Notes: generated by a model not told the origin, from the sequence alone. A stretch of 64,000 nucleotides of DNA from Micromonospora purpureochromogenes (GCF_900091515.1 NZ_LT607410.1:3100001-3164000); one strand, 5' to 3'; shown: positions 43,555 to 52,722, counted from the stretch's first letter. Translations and numbers: made by a program.

Positions 43555-44486
43555 GGCCGGGCCGCCGCCGCCCCGCCGACCTCGGTGAACCGGATCTGGT
43601 CGATCCCGGCGAAGTACCGGTCGAAGGCCTGTGTCTTGCTCACCGCCACCAGCGTCACCTGGTGCGGCCCTTTGCCGAGCCGCAGCGTGCCGACGTCCTC
43701 GAAGTCGGTACGGACCACCTTCGGGGTGAAGCCGAGGAAGGTCCCGCCGACCTGGACGCCGTCGATCTGGAAGATGGTGTTGGCGTAGTCGAACGAGGTG
43801 GTGCGGGCGGCGGAGAACCGCCAGACGGCGGCCTTCGGCAGGTCGACGGTCACCGTGACCTGGTCGCCGACCGCCAGGCCCTGGAAGAACAGCTGCCGGT
43901 CCTGCGACCAGGTGACCCCGCAGCAGTTCGGCTGGACCACCACCTTCGCCGCGGCGCCGGTCGGCGACTCCACCTTCGCCTGCGCCACCAGGCTCTCCGC
44001 CTCCAGGGTGACCACCTGCGGCTCGCCCGGGGCGGGCGCGTCCTCCGGTCGGGTCACCAGCCAGCCGACCACCGCGCCGACCAGCAGCACCAGCGCCACG
44101 GCCGCGGCGATCCACGGCCAGGGGGCGCGGCGGGGCGGGGCGACGGCGCGGACCTCGTACGTCACCCGGCCGCTGGAGCGGGAACTCTCCTCGGGCGCGG
44201 TGTTCGCCGAGTAGGCGAAGCCGGTCATGTCGTAGCGGCGGGGCGCGGTGCCGGGCGGCACGGCGAGGCGGACCAGGAAGGAGACCGACCCCTGACCCGG
44301 CACCACCCGCTGCGGCTCGGCGACGGTGAACCAGGACCGCTGGCTGCCCTCCCCGGGGGCGACGTCGAAGACCACCGTGTCCGGGGCGGCGCCGGGGTTC
44401 GAGACGGTGAAGGTGAGTTCGCCGTGGTTGCCGGTGTCGAGGGTGAACTGCTCGGCGGCGGCGACGACGGCCCATTCGGTGGTCAT
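43551..44486 (-). CDS. Ig-like, transmembrane and CBM-like protein of the injection-system cluster
   Basis: The 311-residue protein has three parts. Residues 1-115 look like an Ig-type beta sandwich ([40 protein letters not shown]). One membrane span follows near 122-145 ([20 protein letters not shown]). The C-terminal 165 residues begin VVTLEAESL and end [17 protein letters not shown], which resembles CBM6/35-type carbohydrate-binding sandwiches. With no signal peptide, the Ig part is predicted inside and the CBM-like part outside. It overlaps genes on both sides by ATGA, so it is firmly in the operon. Confidence 0.75.
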   Translation of the reverse strand: MTTEWAVVAAAEQFTLDTGNHGELTFTVSNPGAAPDTVVFDVAPGEGSQRSWFTVAEPQRVVPGQGSVSFLVRLAVPPGTAPRRYDMTGFAYSANTAPEESSRSSGRVTYEVRAVAPPRRAPWPWIAAAVALVLLVGAVVGWLVTRPEDAPAPGEPQVVTLEAESLVAQAKVESPTGAAAKVVVQPNCCGVTWSQDRQLFFQGLAVGDQVTVTVDLPKAAVWRFSAARTTSFDYANTIFQIDGVQVGGTFLGFTPKVVRTDFEDVGTLRLGKGPHQVTLVAVSKTQAFDRYFAGIDQIRFTEVGGAAAARP

Positions 44487-45244
44487 GACGGCTCCTCTGC
44501 GGACGGTCCCGGAGGTGGAAGGGTGCGTGGGGGCGGGACGGCGGCCCGGCCGACCGCCGGGCCGGTGGGCAGCGGCGGCGGGTCGACGGGCGGTTCGGGG
44601 TCGCCCGGGTGGCCGGGCTCCGGGTCGACCGGATGCCGACCGATGGCGGCCCCGGGAGCCGGGTCGGCGGCAGGTCCGGACCAGCCGGTGGCCGGCTGGT
44701 CCGTGGGTGGGTCGGCCGGCGGGTCGGCGGGGTCGGCGTCGCCGAGCAGGACGACCTCGGCGGTCACCGCGGCCGGCTTCTCCGCCGCCACGATCCGGCC
44801 GATCAGGGCGAGCGAGCCGGCGGCGGCCGGCGGCACCCGGACCACCAGGTGGAAGGGCCGGTCGACCGGTTCGTCCAGGACGAACCCGGTCACCCCGGTG
44901 GCCAGCTCCAGGGCGCTCCGCATCCCGTACGGGGTGCCCCGCCAGCGGGCCAGGTGCGCGCCGTGCGCCACCAGGTCCCGCAGCCGCCCCATCGGCAGTG
45001 CCGGCGGCGCGTCCGGGCGGGGCGAGGCGAGCACGTGGTCCATCGCCACCCACCGGGTCAGGTACCCGACGAACCCGTCCGGCGCCCGGTACGGGGCGAA
45101 CAGCGCGTCGACGTCGGCGAGCACCGCCTCGTCCGGGGCGTGCAGCGCCTCCATCACCTCCAGCAGCGCGAACAGCACGCTGCCGGGGACGCCGGCCCGC
45201 TGGTACGCGGCGGGCAGCAGCCGCTCAATCGCCGCTCGGCGCAT
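44483..45244 (-). CDS. Phage tail protein I (gpI)-like baseplate protein
   Basis: The 253-residue product has a folded N-terminal half ([80 protein letters not shown]) matching the tail protein I family that joins the baseplate wedge. The C-terminal 85 residues are Pro/Asp-rich and disordered. Its start lies inside the end of the gpJ-like gene (20-base overlap) and its stop overlaps the next start. In phages and injection systems gpI and gpJ act together at the baseplate rim. Confidence 0.88.
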   Translation of the reverse strand: MRRAAIERLLPAAYQRAGVPGSVLFALLEVMEALHAPDEAVLADVDALFAPYRAPDGFVGYLTRWVAMDHVLASPRPDAPPALPMGRLRDLVAHGAHLARWRGTPYGMRSALELATGVTGFVLDEPVDRPFHLVVRVPPAAAGSLALIGRIVAAEKPAAVTAEVVLLGDADPADPPADPPTDQPATGWSGPAADPAPGAAIGRHPVDPEPGHPGDPEPPVDPPPLPTGPAVGRAAVPPPRTLPPPGPSAEEPS

Positions 45245-47846
45245 CCTGCCGCACCACCTCGATGTCGTGCTCGCCGGAGCAGAGCAGCCAGGTGTCCGGG
45301 ACGGTCACCACGTCGGCGGTGGCCTGGTTGGCGCTGGGCGTCCAGTCCACGGCGTCGCCGCTGCGGTACACCCCGCGCTCGCCGCCGGCCAGGATCAGCC
45401 GGTCGGTGCCGCCGGTGGCGGCGATCGCGTCGACCGGTACGAACCGGGTCCGGTCCCGCAGCGGCAGCCCACAGTTGACCATCACCGGCTGCCACTGCGG
45501 CTGCGCGGCGAGGGTGTCCAGTCGCACCACCCCGCCGCTCTGGGTGGCCGCCAGCGCGAGGGTGCCGGCGAAGGCCAGGTCGCGGCAGGTGCCGCCGATC
45601 CAGCCGGCCTGCACCGACTGCCACTTCACGTCCGACTCGAACAGCCGGGTGCGGTGGCAGCCCTGCCCGGGTTTCTTCGGGTCCGGCTCGCCGGCGCCCG
45701 ACCAGAGCAGGGTGGCCGGGCCGTCGTACTGCACGGCGAGGACCCGGTTGTCCACGTTGGCCAGCCCGACGTGGGTGAAGCTGCCCGGGCGGCCGGCGGC
45801 GGTGGAGAGGTAGACGCCGAACCCGGCCTGCGCGGCGACCGCCACCCCGGGCGCGCCCCGCTCCGAGACGAAGGCGCGCACGGCGTAGAAGCCGCGGTCG
45901 GCGTCGGCCGGGTCGACCAGGATCTGCAACGGCACCGAGCCGGGCAGCAGGGAGACCTCGTACAGGCCGGTGTCGGTGGCCAGCAGCAGCGCGCCCGCGC
46001 CGTCCCGGTCGATCCAGGCCACGTCGGAGATGCGGGAGTCCAGGTCGGTCAGGAGCGACCAGTTCTCGCCGAGGTCGGTGCTCAGGTGCACCCGGGAGCC
46101 ACCGGCGGCCCGGACGGTCACCGCCGCCACCGAGCCGGGGCGGGCGGTCACGCCGGGGCGTACCGGGGCGGGGGCGGGGGACACCCGCAGCACCGTCTCG
46201 CCCTCGAACCGGCCGGCCGGCTCCCAGCCGGCGCCGGCGTTGGTGGAGCGGAACAACACCTCGCCGCGGCCCGCGTACCAGGTGCGGGCCTGGTACTGGT
46301 CGACGGCGAGGGTGCGTACCTCGGCGTCGGGGGCCTCGTCGACCACGAAGCGCACCGACTCCACGTAGCGCACGCCCGGCTCGGCGTGCTCCAGCATCCG
46401 GTACACGTTGGAGGCCCGCAGCGGCTCGCCGAACGCCCAGCCGGCCGGGTTCAGCGTGGTGGGCAGCGGGCTCAGCGTCTGGTGCAGCCGGTCGTGGATG
46501 CGCCGCCGCACCGCCTCGGCGTCCTCCTCCCGGCGCACCACCACCCGGGCCCGGATGGAGACCGCCTTGTAGCGGGCCCACCCGGCCCGGCAGCTCGTGC
46601 CGAGGGCGCGGCGGCGGTCCAGGTCCGCCTCGACCCGGCGGCGTGCCTCCTCCACCTCGTGCTCGCGCAGCACCGACACCGGCAGCCGGCCGCCGGGCCG
46701 CGCCTCGTCCGGCACGTACGGCACCAGCACCACCTCGACCTCGCCCGGCCGGGCGAAGCTGTAGACCGCGGCCCGGGTGAAGGCCCGCGCCCGGGCCACC
46801 GCCCCGGAGCCGGCGGCGAGGATCTCGAAGTCCCGGGCGGTCACCGCCCGCTGCTGGGCGAAGAACTCGTACGGCCCGCGAACCAGCGCCGAGTCCAGCG
46901 TCTCCATGTCCCGCCCGCCGCTGGCCGGCTCCGGGTTCTCCGCCCGTACCCCGGGCAGCGGGTCGCGCAGGCTGGTCAGCGTGCCGGCGGCGACGTTGCC
47001 GGTGCGCCCGCCGCCGGCCCGGTACCAGAGCCGGATCCCCGCCCCGGCCGGCGGCACCGCGGCCACCGTCACCAGTCCCGAGCCGGCCGCCCCGGTCGCC
47101 GCCGCCCCGGCCGACCCGTCGCCGGACGGGCGCAGGTCCAGGGCGGGGGCGAAGGTGAGCACCCCGGAGCAGCGGTCCACCAGGTACACCTTGGCCTGCG
47201 GGCCGACCCCGGCGAAGCTGTCCACCGGGCGCCAGATCTCGTACGTCCGTCCCTCGTGCTCCCGGGCGGCCGCGCCCAGCTCCACCGAGCCCGGCGCCAC
47301 CTCCACCCCGAGCAGCAGGTCCAGCGGCTCCGCCGTCCGGGCCAGCGGCGCCCGGGCGGCGCGCAGCGCCTGCCCCGGCTGCCCGGTGCCGGTGCCGAGC
47401 AGTTCCGCCTCGACCGGCTCGCAGTGGTGCATCCGCACGGTCGCCTCGGCCTGCCCGGCGGCCAGCGTCGCCGGCTCGGTGGTGACGAAGACGACCGGTT
47501 TCGGGTCGGCGCCGCGCGCCGCGGCGACCCGGGTGCCGGCGGGGATGCGCACCGCGCCGTGCTCGCCCCCGGTACGGGTGAACCGCACGTCCGCCCAGGC
47601 CGCCGACGGCGCGTGCCGGGCCACCCCGAGCAGGTTGAGGAACTGCACGTACGCCTTCTCCGGCAGCTGGTTCAGCCGGTAGATCATCACCTCGGTGAGG
47701 TGCGCGAACGCCTCCACCAGGGCGATTCCCGGGTCGTGCGCGGACAGGTCCGTCCAGGCCGGGCAGGACTGCCGGATCCGCTCCCGGGCCTCGGCGACGA
47801 GGTCGAGGAAGGCGCGGTCGTCGAGGTGCGGCACGGGCAGCGTCAT
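45225..47846 (-). CDS. Baseplate assembly protein (gpJ-like) fused to a beta-propeller-like region
   Basis: The 873-residue protein begins like actinobacterial baseplate assembly proteins (HLDDRAFLDLVAEARERIRQ, DPGIALVEAFAHLTEVMIYR, LNQLPEKAYVQFLNLLGV). It keeps the gpJ-type middle part with RDFEILAAGSG and AVSIRARVVVRREEDAEAVR. From about residue 490 it changes to repeated Asp-box/BNR-like units: LFRSTNAGAGW, LSTDLGENW, VYLSTAAGRPGSF, VYRSGDAVDW. This indicates a beta-propeller, a fold common in glycan- or surface-binding proteins. The fusion could place a receptor-binding module on the baseplate. Confidence 0.88.
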   Translation of the reverse strand: MTLPVPHLDDRAFLDLVAEARERIRQSCPAWTDLSAHDPGIALVEAFAHLTEVMIYRLNQLPEKAYVQFLNLLGVARHAPSAAWADVRFTRTGGEHGAVRIPAGTRVAAARGADPKPVVFVTTEPATLAAGQAEATVRMHHCEPVEAELLGTGTGQPGQALRAARAPLARTAEPLDLLLGVEVAPGSVELGAAAREHEGRTYEIWRPVDSFAGVGPQAKVYLVDRCSGVLTFAPALDLRPSGDGSAGAAATGAAGSGLVTVAAVPPAGAGIRLWYRAGGGRTGNVAAGTLTSLRDPLPGVRAENPEPASGGRDMETLDSALVRGPYEFFAQQRAVTARDFEILAAGSGAVARARAFTRAAVYSFARPGEVEVVLVPYVPDEARPGGRLPVSVLREHEVEEARRRVEADLDRRRALGTSCRAGWARYKAVSIRARVVVRREEDAEAVRRRIHDRLHQTLSPLPTTLNPAGWAFGEPLRASNVYRMLEHAEPGVRYVESVRFVVDEAPDAEVRTLAVDQYQARTWYAGRGEVLFRSTNAGAGWEPAGRFEGETVLRVSPAPAPVRPGVTARPGSVAAVTVRAAGGSRVHLSTDLGENWSLLTDLDSRISDVAWIDRDGAGALLLATDTGLYEVSLLPGSVPLQILVDPADADRGFYAVRAFVSERGAPGVAVAAQAGFGVYLSTAAGRPGSFTHVGLANVDNRVLAVQYDGPATLLWSGAGEPDPKKPGQGCHRTRLFESDVKWQSVQAGWIGGTCRDLAFAGTLALAATQSGGVVRLDTLAAQPQWQPVMVNCGLPLRDRTRFVPVDAIAATGGTDRLILAGGERGVYRSGDAVDWTPSANQATADVVTVPDTWLLCSGEHDIEVVRQDAPSGD

Positions 47847-48301
47847 GTCTCGTCCCTCTCGGCGTGGTCATGGTCCGGCCCGTCGGTCTCCTCGTCGTCG
47901 GGGAGCAGGTCGACGGAGAAGACCAGCTGGCCGGGGGAGAGGCTGGCCCGGACCCGGTAGTCGAGCCGGATCACCAGCCGCCACGGGTCGTCCGGGTCCG
48001 GTCCGGCGTCGACGTCGATCACCTCGACGCGCGGCTCCCAGCGCCGGATCGCCTGCCGGACGTAGTGGATGGCCAGGCCGGCGGTGGTGTCGTCGTTGGG
48101 CGCGAAGACCAGCCGGTGCAGCCGGGAGCCGTACCCGGGGCGCATCAGCCGCTCGCCCGGGGTGGTGGAGAGCAGCAGGTACAGCGCCTGGCGTACCGTC
48201 TCGTCGCCCTCGGTCATCGCGAGCCCGCCGGCCGCGGTCAACGCCAGACCACCGGTGCGGCCGGCGTCGAAGCCGGCGCCCACGAAGCGGAAGGCCCTCA
48301 T
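47843..48301 (-). CDS. Baseplate protein, gpW/gp25 family
   Basis: This 152-residue protein carries the gp25 core: DETVRQALYLLLSTTPGERL, MRPGYGSRLHRLVFAPNDDT, AIHYVRQAIRRWEPRVEVID and a following beta strand RLVIRLDYRV. gp25 family proteins trigger sheath polymerisation at the baseplate. Length is typical with an acidic C-terminal tail. The start overlaps the PAAR-like stop and the stop overlaps the gpJ start (ATGA in both cases). Confidence 0.95.
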   Translation of the reverse strand: MRAFRFVGAGFDAGRTGGLALTAAGGLAMTEGDETVRQALYLLLSTTPGERLMRPGYGSRLHRLVFAPNDDTTAGLAIHYVRQAIRRWEPRVEVIDVDAGPDPDDPWRLVIRLDYRVRASLSPGQLVFSVDLLPDDEETDGPDHDHAERDET

Positions 48302-48636
48302 CGGTCCGCCTCCACCAGGCTCTGCCGCGGGTCGCGGACGGTGTGGTGGACCAGGCCCGGCGGGGTGCCGTCGGTGAACCCGTCCAGGTGCGACAGGACG
48401 ATCCGGTGCCCGTCGACGCGCAGCCAGTCGCTGTAGCCGACCCGCACCGGCAGCGTCTTCGTGCAGGGCTTCACCGTCGGCCCGTAGTTCGGGCAGGCCA
48501 CGATGTCCCGCCCCTGCGGGTCGTCGTCGACCAGCACCGGTACGCCGGTGACGGTCACCCAGCGCTGCGACGCCCGGTTGGTCACCCGCCCGTCGTGGTC
48601 GCAGGTGATCACGGATTGCAGGTGGATCCAGCGCAT
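48298..48636 (-). CDS. Putative PAAR-like spike-tip protein
   Basis: The 112-residue product directly follows the VgrG-like gene (one-base overlap, TGATG). Conserved-looking features are two cysteine sites around ACPNYGPTVKPC, the strand VPVLVDDDPQGRDIVAC and the end RVDGHRIVLSHLDGFTDGTP. The size, the all-beta look, the metal-ligand candidates (Cys, His) and the position after the spike all fit a PAAR-like sharpening protein. It does not match the canonical PAAR motif, so this is inference. Confidence 0.6.
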   Translation of the reverse strand: MRWIHLQSVITCDHDGRVTNRASQRWVTVTGVPVLVDDDPQGRDIVACPNYGPTVKPCTKTLPVRVGYSDWLRVDGHRIVLSHLDGFTDGTPPGLVHHTVRDPRQSLVEADR

Positions 48637-50213
48637 CAGCGGCCTCCTGAGGTCTGCCGGGCGAGCGCGGCGGCCCGCTCCCGCGCGGTCGGCGCGTCCT
48701 CGGTCGTCTCGGCGTGCAGGAAATCGACGCTGCGGGCGCGTACCACCATCGCCCGGCCCGGCGCGGAGAGCACCAGGTCGGTGGCGGCGTGCAGGGTGGT
48801 CAGCTCCGGCGTCAGCTCCAGGAAGCTGCCGGCGTCGGTGGCGAGCTTCAGGCTGCGCGCCGCGTCGTCCACCACGATCGTCTGGCCGCTGCCGGTACGC
48901 ACCGACCACCGGCCGGACCGCCCGTCGGCGATGCCCGCGTCGTACGGCTCGACCGCGCCGAAGAGCGAGCCGAGGACGATCCCGGCGGCCGGTTCGCCCC
49001 CGGGCAGCGCCACCAGCACGGTGTCGTCCGGGTCGGGCAGCGCCACGATCCCCTTGCCGGCCCCGGCGCCGGGGCAGAGCACGGCCAGCCAGCCGGCGTC
49101 CAGGTCCCCGTAGGCGGGGAGGGTCAGCCGGACCCGGCCGAGCCGGTCCGGGTCGTCGACGTCGGTGACCGTGCCGAGGGTGACCACCGCGCCGGCGACC
49201 GGGGCGGGTGCCGGGGCCGGCGGCGGGGCGGTGCTGAACCGGGTCAGGTGGCCGTTGGCGTCGATGGTGTGCACCACCTCGGTCAGCACGTACACCCCGG
49301 CGACCGGGTCGGCGACGCCCGCCAGTTCGACGCGGCGGCCGGGCCGCAGCGCCGGGTCGCCCTCGGCGACCCCCTCGGCGGTGACCAGCGCGGCCACCCG
49401 GGCGTCCAGGCCGGCCTGGGCGATCGCGGCCAGCTCGTCGTCGCTGCGGCCGGGCTGGTCCACCGCGGTGCGCACCCCGTCCGCGCCGACGGTGGCCGGG
49501 TCGGGGTCGAGCGGGATGCGCCGGCCGGTGCGCGCCGCGTCGGCCCGCTGGCTGATCGGCTCGGCGCGCTGCGGATGCCAGCCCAGCGCCGCGCTCTGCC
49601 CGGCGGCCCGGTCCAGGTTGGCCGCGATCCGCAGCGAGTGCAGGGTGTGGCCGAGGGTCAGGATGACCGGTTCGCCGTGCCCGTCCAGGGTGACCAGCCG
49701 CAGCCGGTCCTCGTCGTCGGCGAGGTGCAGCCCGGCCCGGCCGGCCACCTCCAGCAGCAGGTCGAGGTCGCTGTGCCGGTGCTGGAGCACCCGCTCGAGG
49801 CGCGGGCCGTCCTCCTCGGCGTCGACGTCGAGGCCCACCTCGGCGCAGAGGTCCCGGGCCAGGTCGGCGGCGGTCACCGACTCGAATACCCGCAACTGCT
49901 GCCGCTTGCGCAGCCGGTGCAGCGGCTGGTAACCGCGCAGCCGGACCAGGGCGGTGCCGTCGGCGGCGTACTCCACCTCGACGCAGGTCACCTCCCCGGT
50001 GAACAGGCCGGCGTCGTCCAGTCGGACGTCGATCCTCGCGCCGGTCGGCACCGCCGGGCCGGGACCGAGGTCCAGCGCGGCGGCGCCGGGGCCGGCGGCG
50101 TAGCCGATCTCGCACTGGGTCGGCTGGTCCAGCCGCCCGGCGACCCGCACCGACCGGAGCCGGCGGGCGTCCAGCGGTACGCCGTCGAGCAGCACGGTCG
50201 GCCAGGCGGTCAC
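48636..50213 (-). CDS. VgrG/gpD-like spike protein
   Basis: The GTG at 50213 overlaps the LysM-protein stop. The 525-residue protein has a gp27/gpD-like N-terminal part (CEIGYAAGPGAAALDLGPGP, YQPLHRLRKRQQLRVFESVT, ADLARDLCAEVGLDVDAEED, LLLEVAGRAGLHLADDEDRL). An OB-fold gp5-like domain follows (TVTDVDDPDRLGRVRLTLPA, GWLAVLCPGAGAGKGIVALP, GIVLGSLFG), then a short C-terminal beta part. It should form the trimeric spike at the tip of the inner tube. The longer upstream frame is a shadow of neighbouring genes. Confidence 0.94.
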   Translation of the reverse strand: MTAWPTVLLDGVPLDARRLRSVRVAGRLDQPTQCEIGYAAGPGAAALDLGPGPAVPTGARIDVRLDDAGLFTGEVTCVEVEYAADGTALVRLRGYQPLHRLRKRQQLRVFESVTAADLARDLCAEVGLDVDAEEDGPRLERVLQHRHSDLDLLLEVAGRAGLHLADDEDRLRLVTLDGHGEPVILTLGHTLHSLRIAANLDRAAGQSAALGWHPQRAEPISQRADAARTGRRIPLDPDPATVGADGVRTAVDQPGRSDDELAAIAQAGLDARVAALVTAEGVAEGDPALRPGRRVELAGVADPVAGVYVLTEVVHTIDANGHLTRFSTAPPPAPAPAPVAGAVVTLGTVTDVDDPDRLGRVRLTLPAYGDLDAGWLAVLCPGAGAGKGIVALPDPDDTVLVALPGGEPAAGIVLGSLFGAVEPYDAGIADGRSGRWSVRTGSGQTIVVDDAARSLKLATDAGSFLELTPELTTLHAATDLVLSAPGRAMVVRARSVDFLHAETTEDAPTARERAAALARQTSGGR

Positions 50214-50962
50214 GGGGCACCTCCCGGCGTGGTCGGGGTGGTCGCGGCGGCGGTCAGCGGGGGCACCGCGAGGGCGGTGCCGGCCGGCACGGTCAGCGGA
50301 TCGGTGATCCGGTTGTGCTCGGCGAGCAGCCGCCACCGCAGCGGCGAGCCGAGCGCGTCGTGGGCGAGCAGGTCGAAGCGGACCCCGGAGTAACCGGGCA
50401 CGGCGGAGCCGTCCCCGGCCGCCACCACCGCCGAACCGGGTGCGGCCACCGGGGTGGTGGCGGCGGCCAGTTCCTCGTCGAAGCCCTCCTGGGCCTCGTC
50501 GGCGGACTCCGCCACCCGCACCAGCTTCAGCCGCAGCCAGGACCGGCGGGGCGAGCCGGTGAGGGTGAACGCGTCGAACCGTTCGGCGATCGCGACGATG
50601 ACGCCGGGAATGTTCCAGGTCTTGCCCCAGACCAGCCGGACCAGCGGCGGTCGCAGCCAGCCGTGCGCGGTGGCGGAGTTCTCCGCCAGCATCCACAGCG
50701 GACGGGTGAGGGCGCGCACGTCCTCCGGGCGGGTCGGCGCGTCCACCAGGTCGGTGTCGAAGAGCAGGTCGAGCACCAGCTCGGTGCGGCCGCCGCCGGT
50801 GAAGACCAGCGGGTCGTCGGCGAGGCCGGCGCCGGTGAGCTGCCCGTCGCCGACGCCGCGCGGGCGTACTCCGGCCAGCCGGGTCACCTGCACCGTCTCC
50901 GGGTTGAGCAGGCAGTCCACCCGGACGCCGGAGGAGTCCACCAGGAAGGCCACCCGTTCCAT
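50210..50962 (-). CDS. LysM-containing tube-to-baseplate adaptor protein
   Basis: This 250-residue protein begins MERVAFLVDSSGVRVDCLLN and has ELVLDLLFDTD, PEDVRALTRPLWMLAE and PLVRLVWGKTWNIPGVIVAI, the marks of the injection-system tube/LysM family (T4 gp53 relatives). The C-terminal LysM-like segment is YSGVRFDLLAHDALGSPLRW with NRITDPLTVPAG. It links the end of the inner tube to the spike complex. It overlaps the neighbouring genes at both ends. Confidence 0.93.
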   Translation of the reverse strand: MERVAFLVDSSGVRVDCLLNPETVQVTRLAGVRPRGVGDGQLTGAGLADDPLVFTGGGRTELVLDLLFDTDLVDAPTRPEDVRALTRPLWMLAENSATAHGWLRPPLVRLVWGKTWNIPGVIVAIAERFDAFTLTGSPRRSWLRLKLVRVAESADEAQEGFDEELAAATTPVAAPGSAVVAAGDGSAVPGYSGVRFDLLAHDALGSPLRWRLLAEHNRITDPLTVPAGTALAVPPLTAAATTPTTPGGAP

Positions 50963-52722
50963 CAGGCCCCCCGCTGCTCGTGGTCGAGGCGGCGCAGCCG
51001 CTCGCCGTCACCGTCGCCGGTGGCCGGCCGCCACACCGGGTCGTCGGGCAGCGCCGGCCACGGATCCCCGGCCCACCGCCCCGCCGGCCCCGTCGTGGTC
51101 GCTCCCGTCGGGGGTACGCCCCCGGCGCCGCCGCCCGCCGGCCCGTCCGGCAGGACCGGCCACGGGTCGGGTGCCGGGGTGGGCGCGAACGCGTCGGGCC
51201 ACCCGTTGCCGGGCCGCGCCGGCGGCCACCGGTCGGCGGACCAGGATGCGCTGTCGAAGCCGGTCGGTGCGGCGACGCCGGGGTACTCGGCCGTCCGGGC
51301 GAGGTCGCCCGGGTACGCCCCGGGCGCCCGGCCCGCCCCGGGACCGGCCGGCGGTCCGGGGTGGTCGGTGCCCGCCCGCGCTCCCGTCGGCAGGGACCAG
51401 GGGGCGGGGAACCGGAGCGCGCCGACGTGATCTCCGCCGGTCGTGCCTCGTCGGTGCGCCGGGTCGGTGGCGGTGCCCGCCCGGCCATCGGCTGTCGTCC
51501 CCTCGACGGAGGCGGTCGCCGGATCCTGCTCGGACTGGTCGACCCGGCCGACGCGGGGTTCGCCGGAACCGGCGAGCGGCAGCGCGTCCCGGTGCGGGTG
51601 GGCGCCGCCGTCGCCGGGCCCGGTGTGCGAGAGGTCGCCGAATCCGGGGCCGGGTATCGCCGGACGAATCTGCCAGGCTGCCGGCCCCGGGTGAGCGCCG
51701 GCGCCACGCCCCGGCGAACGGTCGACGTCGTCGGCCGGCTGTCGGACCCGTCGCTCGGGCTGTCGGGACCGGTGGTGTTCCGGTCGGCCGGGCCAGGAAT
51801 GCGCGGGCGGCGGTCCCGGCCGGGAGTCCGGCGCGGTGGCTCCCGGCCTGCCACTCGGGTCGGGGACGGCGGGGAAGCTGCCGGCGGCCGGAGAACTCGG
51901 CCCGACTGTGCCGTTGACGCCATCCGGCCAGTTGCCCTCAGTCGCGGACCCGGGACGGGTGCCCGCGCCGGAGTCGGCCGCCCACGAGCCCACGCCGGTG
52001 CCGGAGTCGCCGGCCCACGAGCCCACGCCCGTGTCGGGGTCGCCGGCCCACGAGCCCACGCCCGTGTCGGGGGCGCCGGCCCACGAGCCCACGCCCGCGC
52101 TGGGGTCACTGGGCCACGAGCCGACGGTGCCAACGGGGTCGCCGGGCCGCGCGCCAATGGTGCCGTCGCGGTCGGCGTGCCCTGAGGTCACGGCTGCGTC
52201 GGGCGTGCCGGGCCACGGGCCGCCATCGGGGTCGCCCCGCCACGCGCCCACGGCGGCGTCGGCGTCACGGGACCACGAGCCCGGACCCCCGTCGCGATTG
52301 CGCGGCCACCAGCCCACGGCCGTACCCGGCCTGCCCGGGGGTAGCGCCGACGGACCCGAGCGGGCGGGCGGCCTGTTGCCACCCGCCCCGTCGGCGGGCC
52401 CGCCCCGTGGGTCGCGCGCACCCGCCGGCGACCCGGCGTCCGGCAGAGCGTCCGGGTCGACGTCCAGGCCGCGTAGCAGGCCGGGGGCGTGCGCGGCGAC
52501 CAGGCGCAGCCAGTGCTCCGGCGGCTGGCCCGGCCGGCGCGGCACGTCCCGCGCCGCCTCGGCCGACGGCACCCCCGGCCTCACCCGGGCCGGCGGCCGG
52601 TCCGGCGGCGTTCCGTCCGGCGAGCCACCGGTGGTCGGGGCGAGGTCCCGCTCGACGGCGTCGGCGGCGTCCCGCAGCCGCCGGGCCAGCCAGCTACGCG
52701 GTCCTGGGCGCGGCGGCGGCAC
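50962..52722 (-). CDS. Pro/Gly/Asp-rich repeat protein of the injection-system cluster
   Basis: The 586-residue product starts at GTG 52722, 29 bases inside the end of the tube gene, and its stop overlaps the next ATG. Short ordered-looking pieces are the N-terminus (SWLARRLRDAADAVERDLAP, PPEHWLRLVAAHAPGLLRGL) and the end (GERLRRLDHEQRGA). Most of the rest is disordered. It includes four to five 11-residue units of the type VGSWAGDPDTG, encoded by the 33-bp repeats at 51980-52144. I know no homologue. It occupies the slot between tube and tube-adaptor genes and may be a linker, a length-control element or cargo. Confidence 0.72.
   Translation of the reverse strand: MPPPRPGPRSWLARRLRDAADAVERDLAPTTGGSPDGTPPDRPPARVRPGVPSAEAARDVPRRPGQPPEHWLRLVAAHAPGLLRGLDVDPDALPDAGSPAGARDPRGGPADGAGGNRPPARSGPSALPPGRPGTAVGWWPRNRDGGPGSWSRDADAAVGAWRGDPDGGPWPGTPDAAVTSGHADRDGTIGARPGDPVGTVGSWPSDPSAGVGSWAGAPDTGVGSWAGDPDTGVGSWAGDSGTGVGSWAADSGAGTRPGSATEGNWPDGVNGTVGPSSPAAGSFPAVPDPSGRPGATAPDSRPGPPPAHSWPGRPEHHRSRQPERRVRQPADDVDRSPGRGAGAHPGPAAWQIRPAIPGPGFGDLSHTGPGDGGAHPHRDALPLAGSGEPRVGRVDQSEQDPATASVEGTTADGRAGTATDPAHRRGTTGGDHVGALRFPAPWSLPTGARAGTDHPGPPAGPGAGRAPGAYPGDLARTAEYPGVAAPTGFDSASWSADRWPPARPGNGWPDAFAPTPAPDPWPVLPDGPAGGGAGGVPPTGATTTGPAGRWAGDPWPALPDDPVWRPATGDGDGERLRRLDHEQRGA
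51980..52144 (-). repeat. 33-bp minisatellite, five units
   Basis: Five consecutive 33-base units (starting at 51980, 52013, 52046, 52079, 52112) begin GCCCACGAGCCCACGCC in the first four copies; the fifth has diverged. They encode VGSWAGDPDTG-like peptides in the leftward frame. The close identity of copies two and three suggests recent expansion. Confidence 0.93.

Noticed and set aside
43662..47960. Rightward open frame of 1432 codons across the injection-system genes
   Set aside because: It mirrors the leftward gpI/gpJ genes, which have clear family motifs. The mirror has none.
51980..52144. CRISPR-like array
   Set aside because: The 33-base units are contiguous with no spacers and are coding, so this is a minisatellite.
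48636..52157. Very long leftward frame that would join the spike to upstream sequence
   Set aside because: Only the part after GTG 50213 has VgrG features; the upstream part overlaps the LysM adaptor and repeat protein in another frame.
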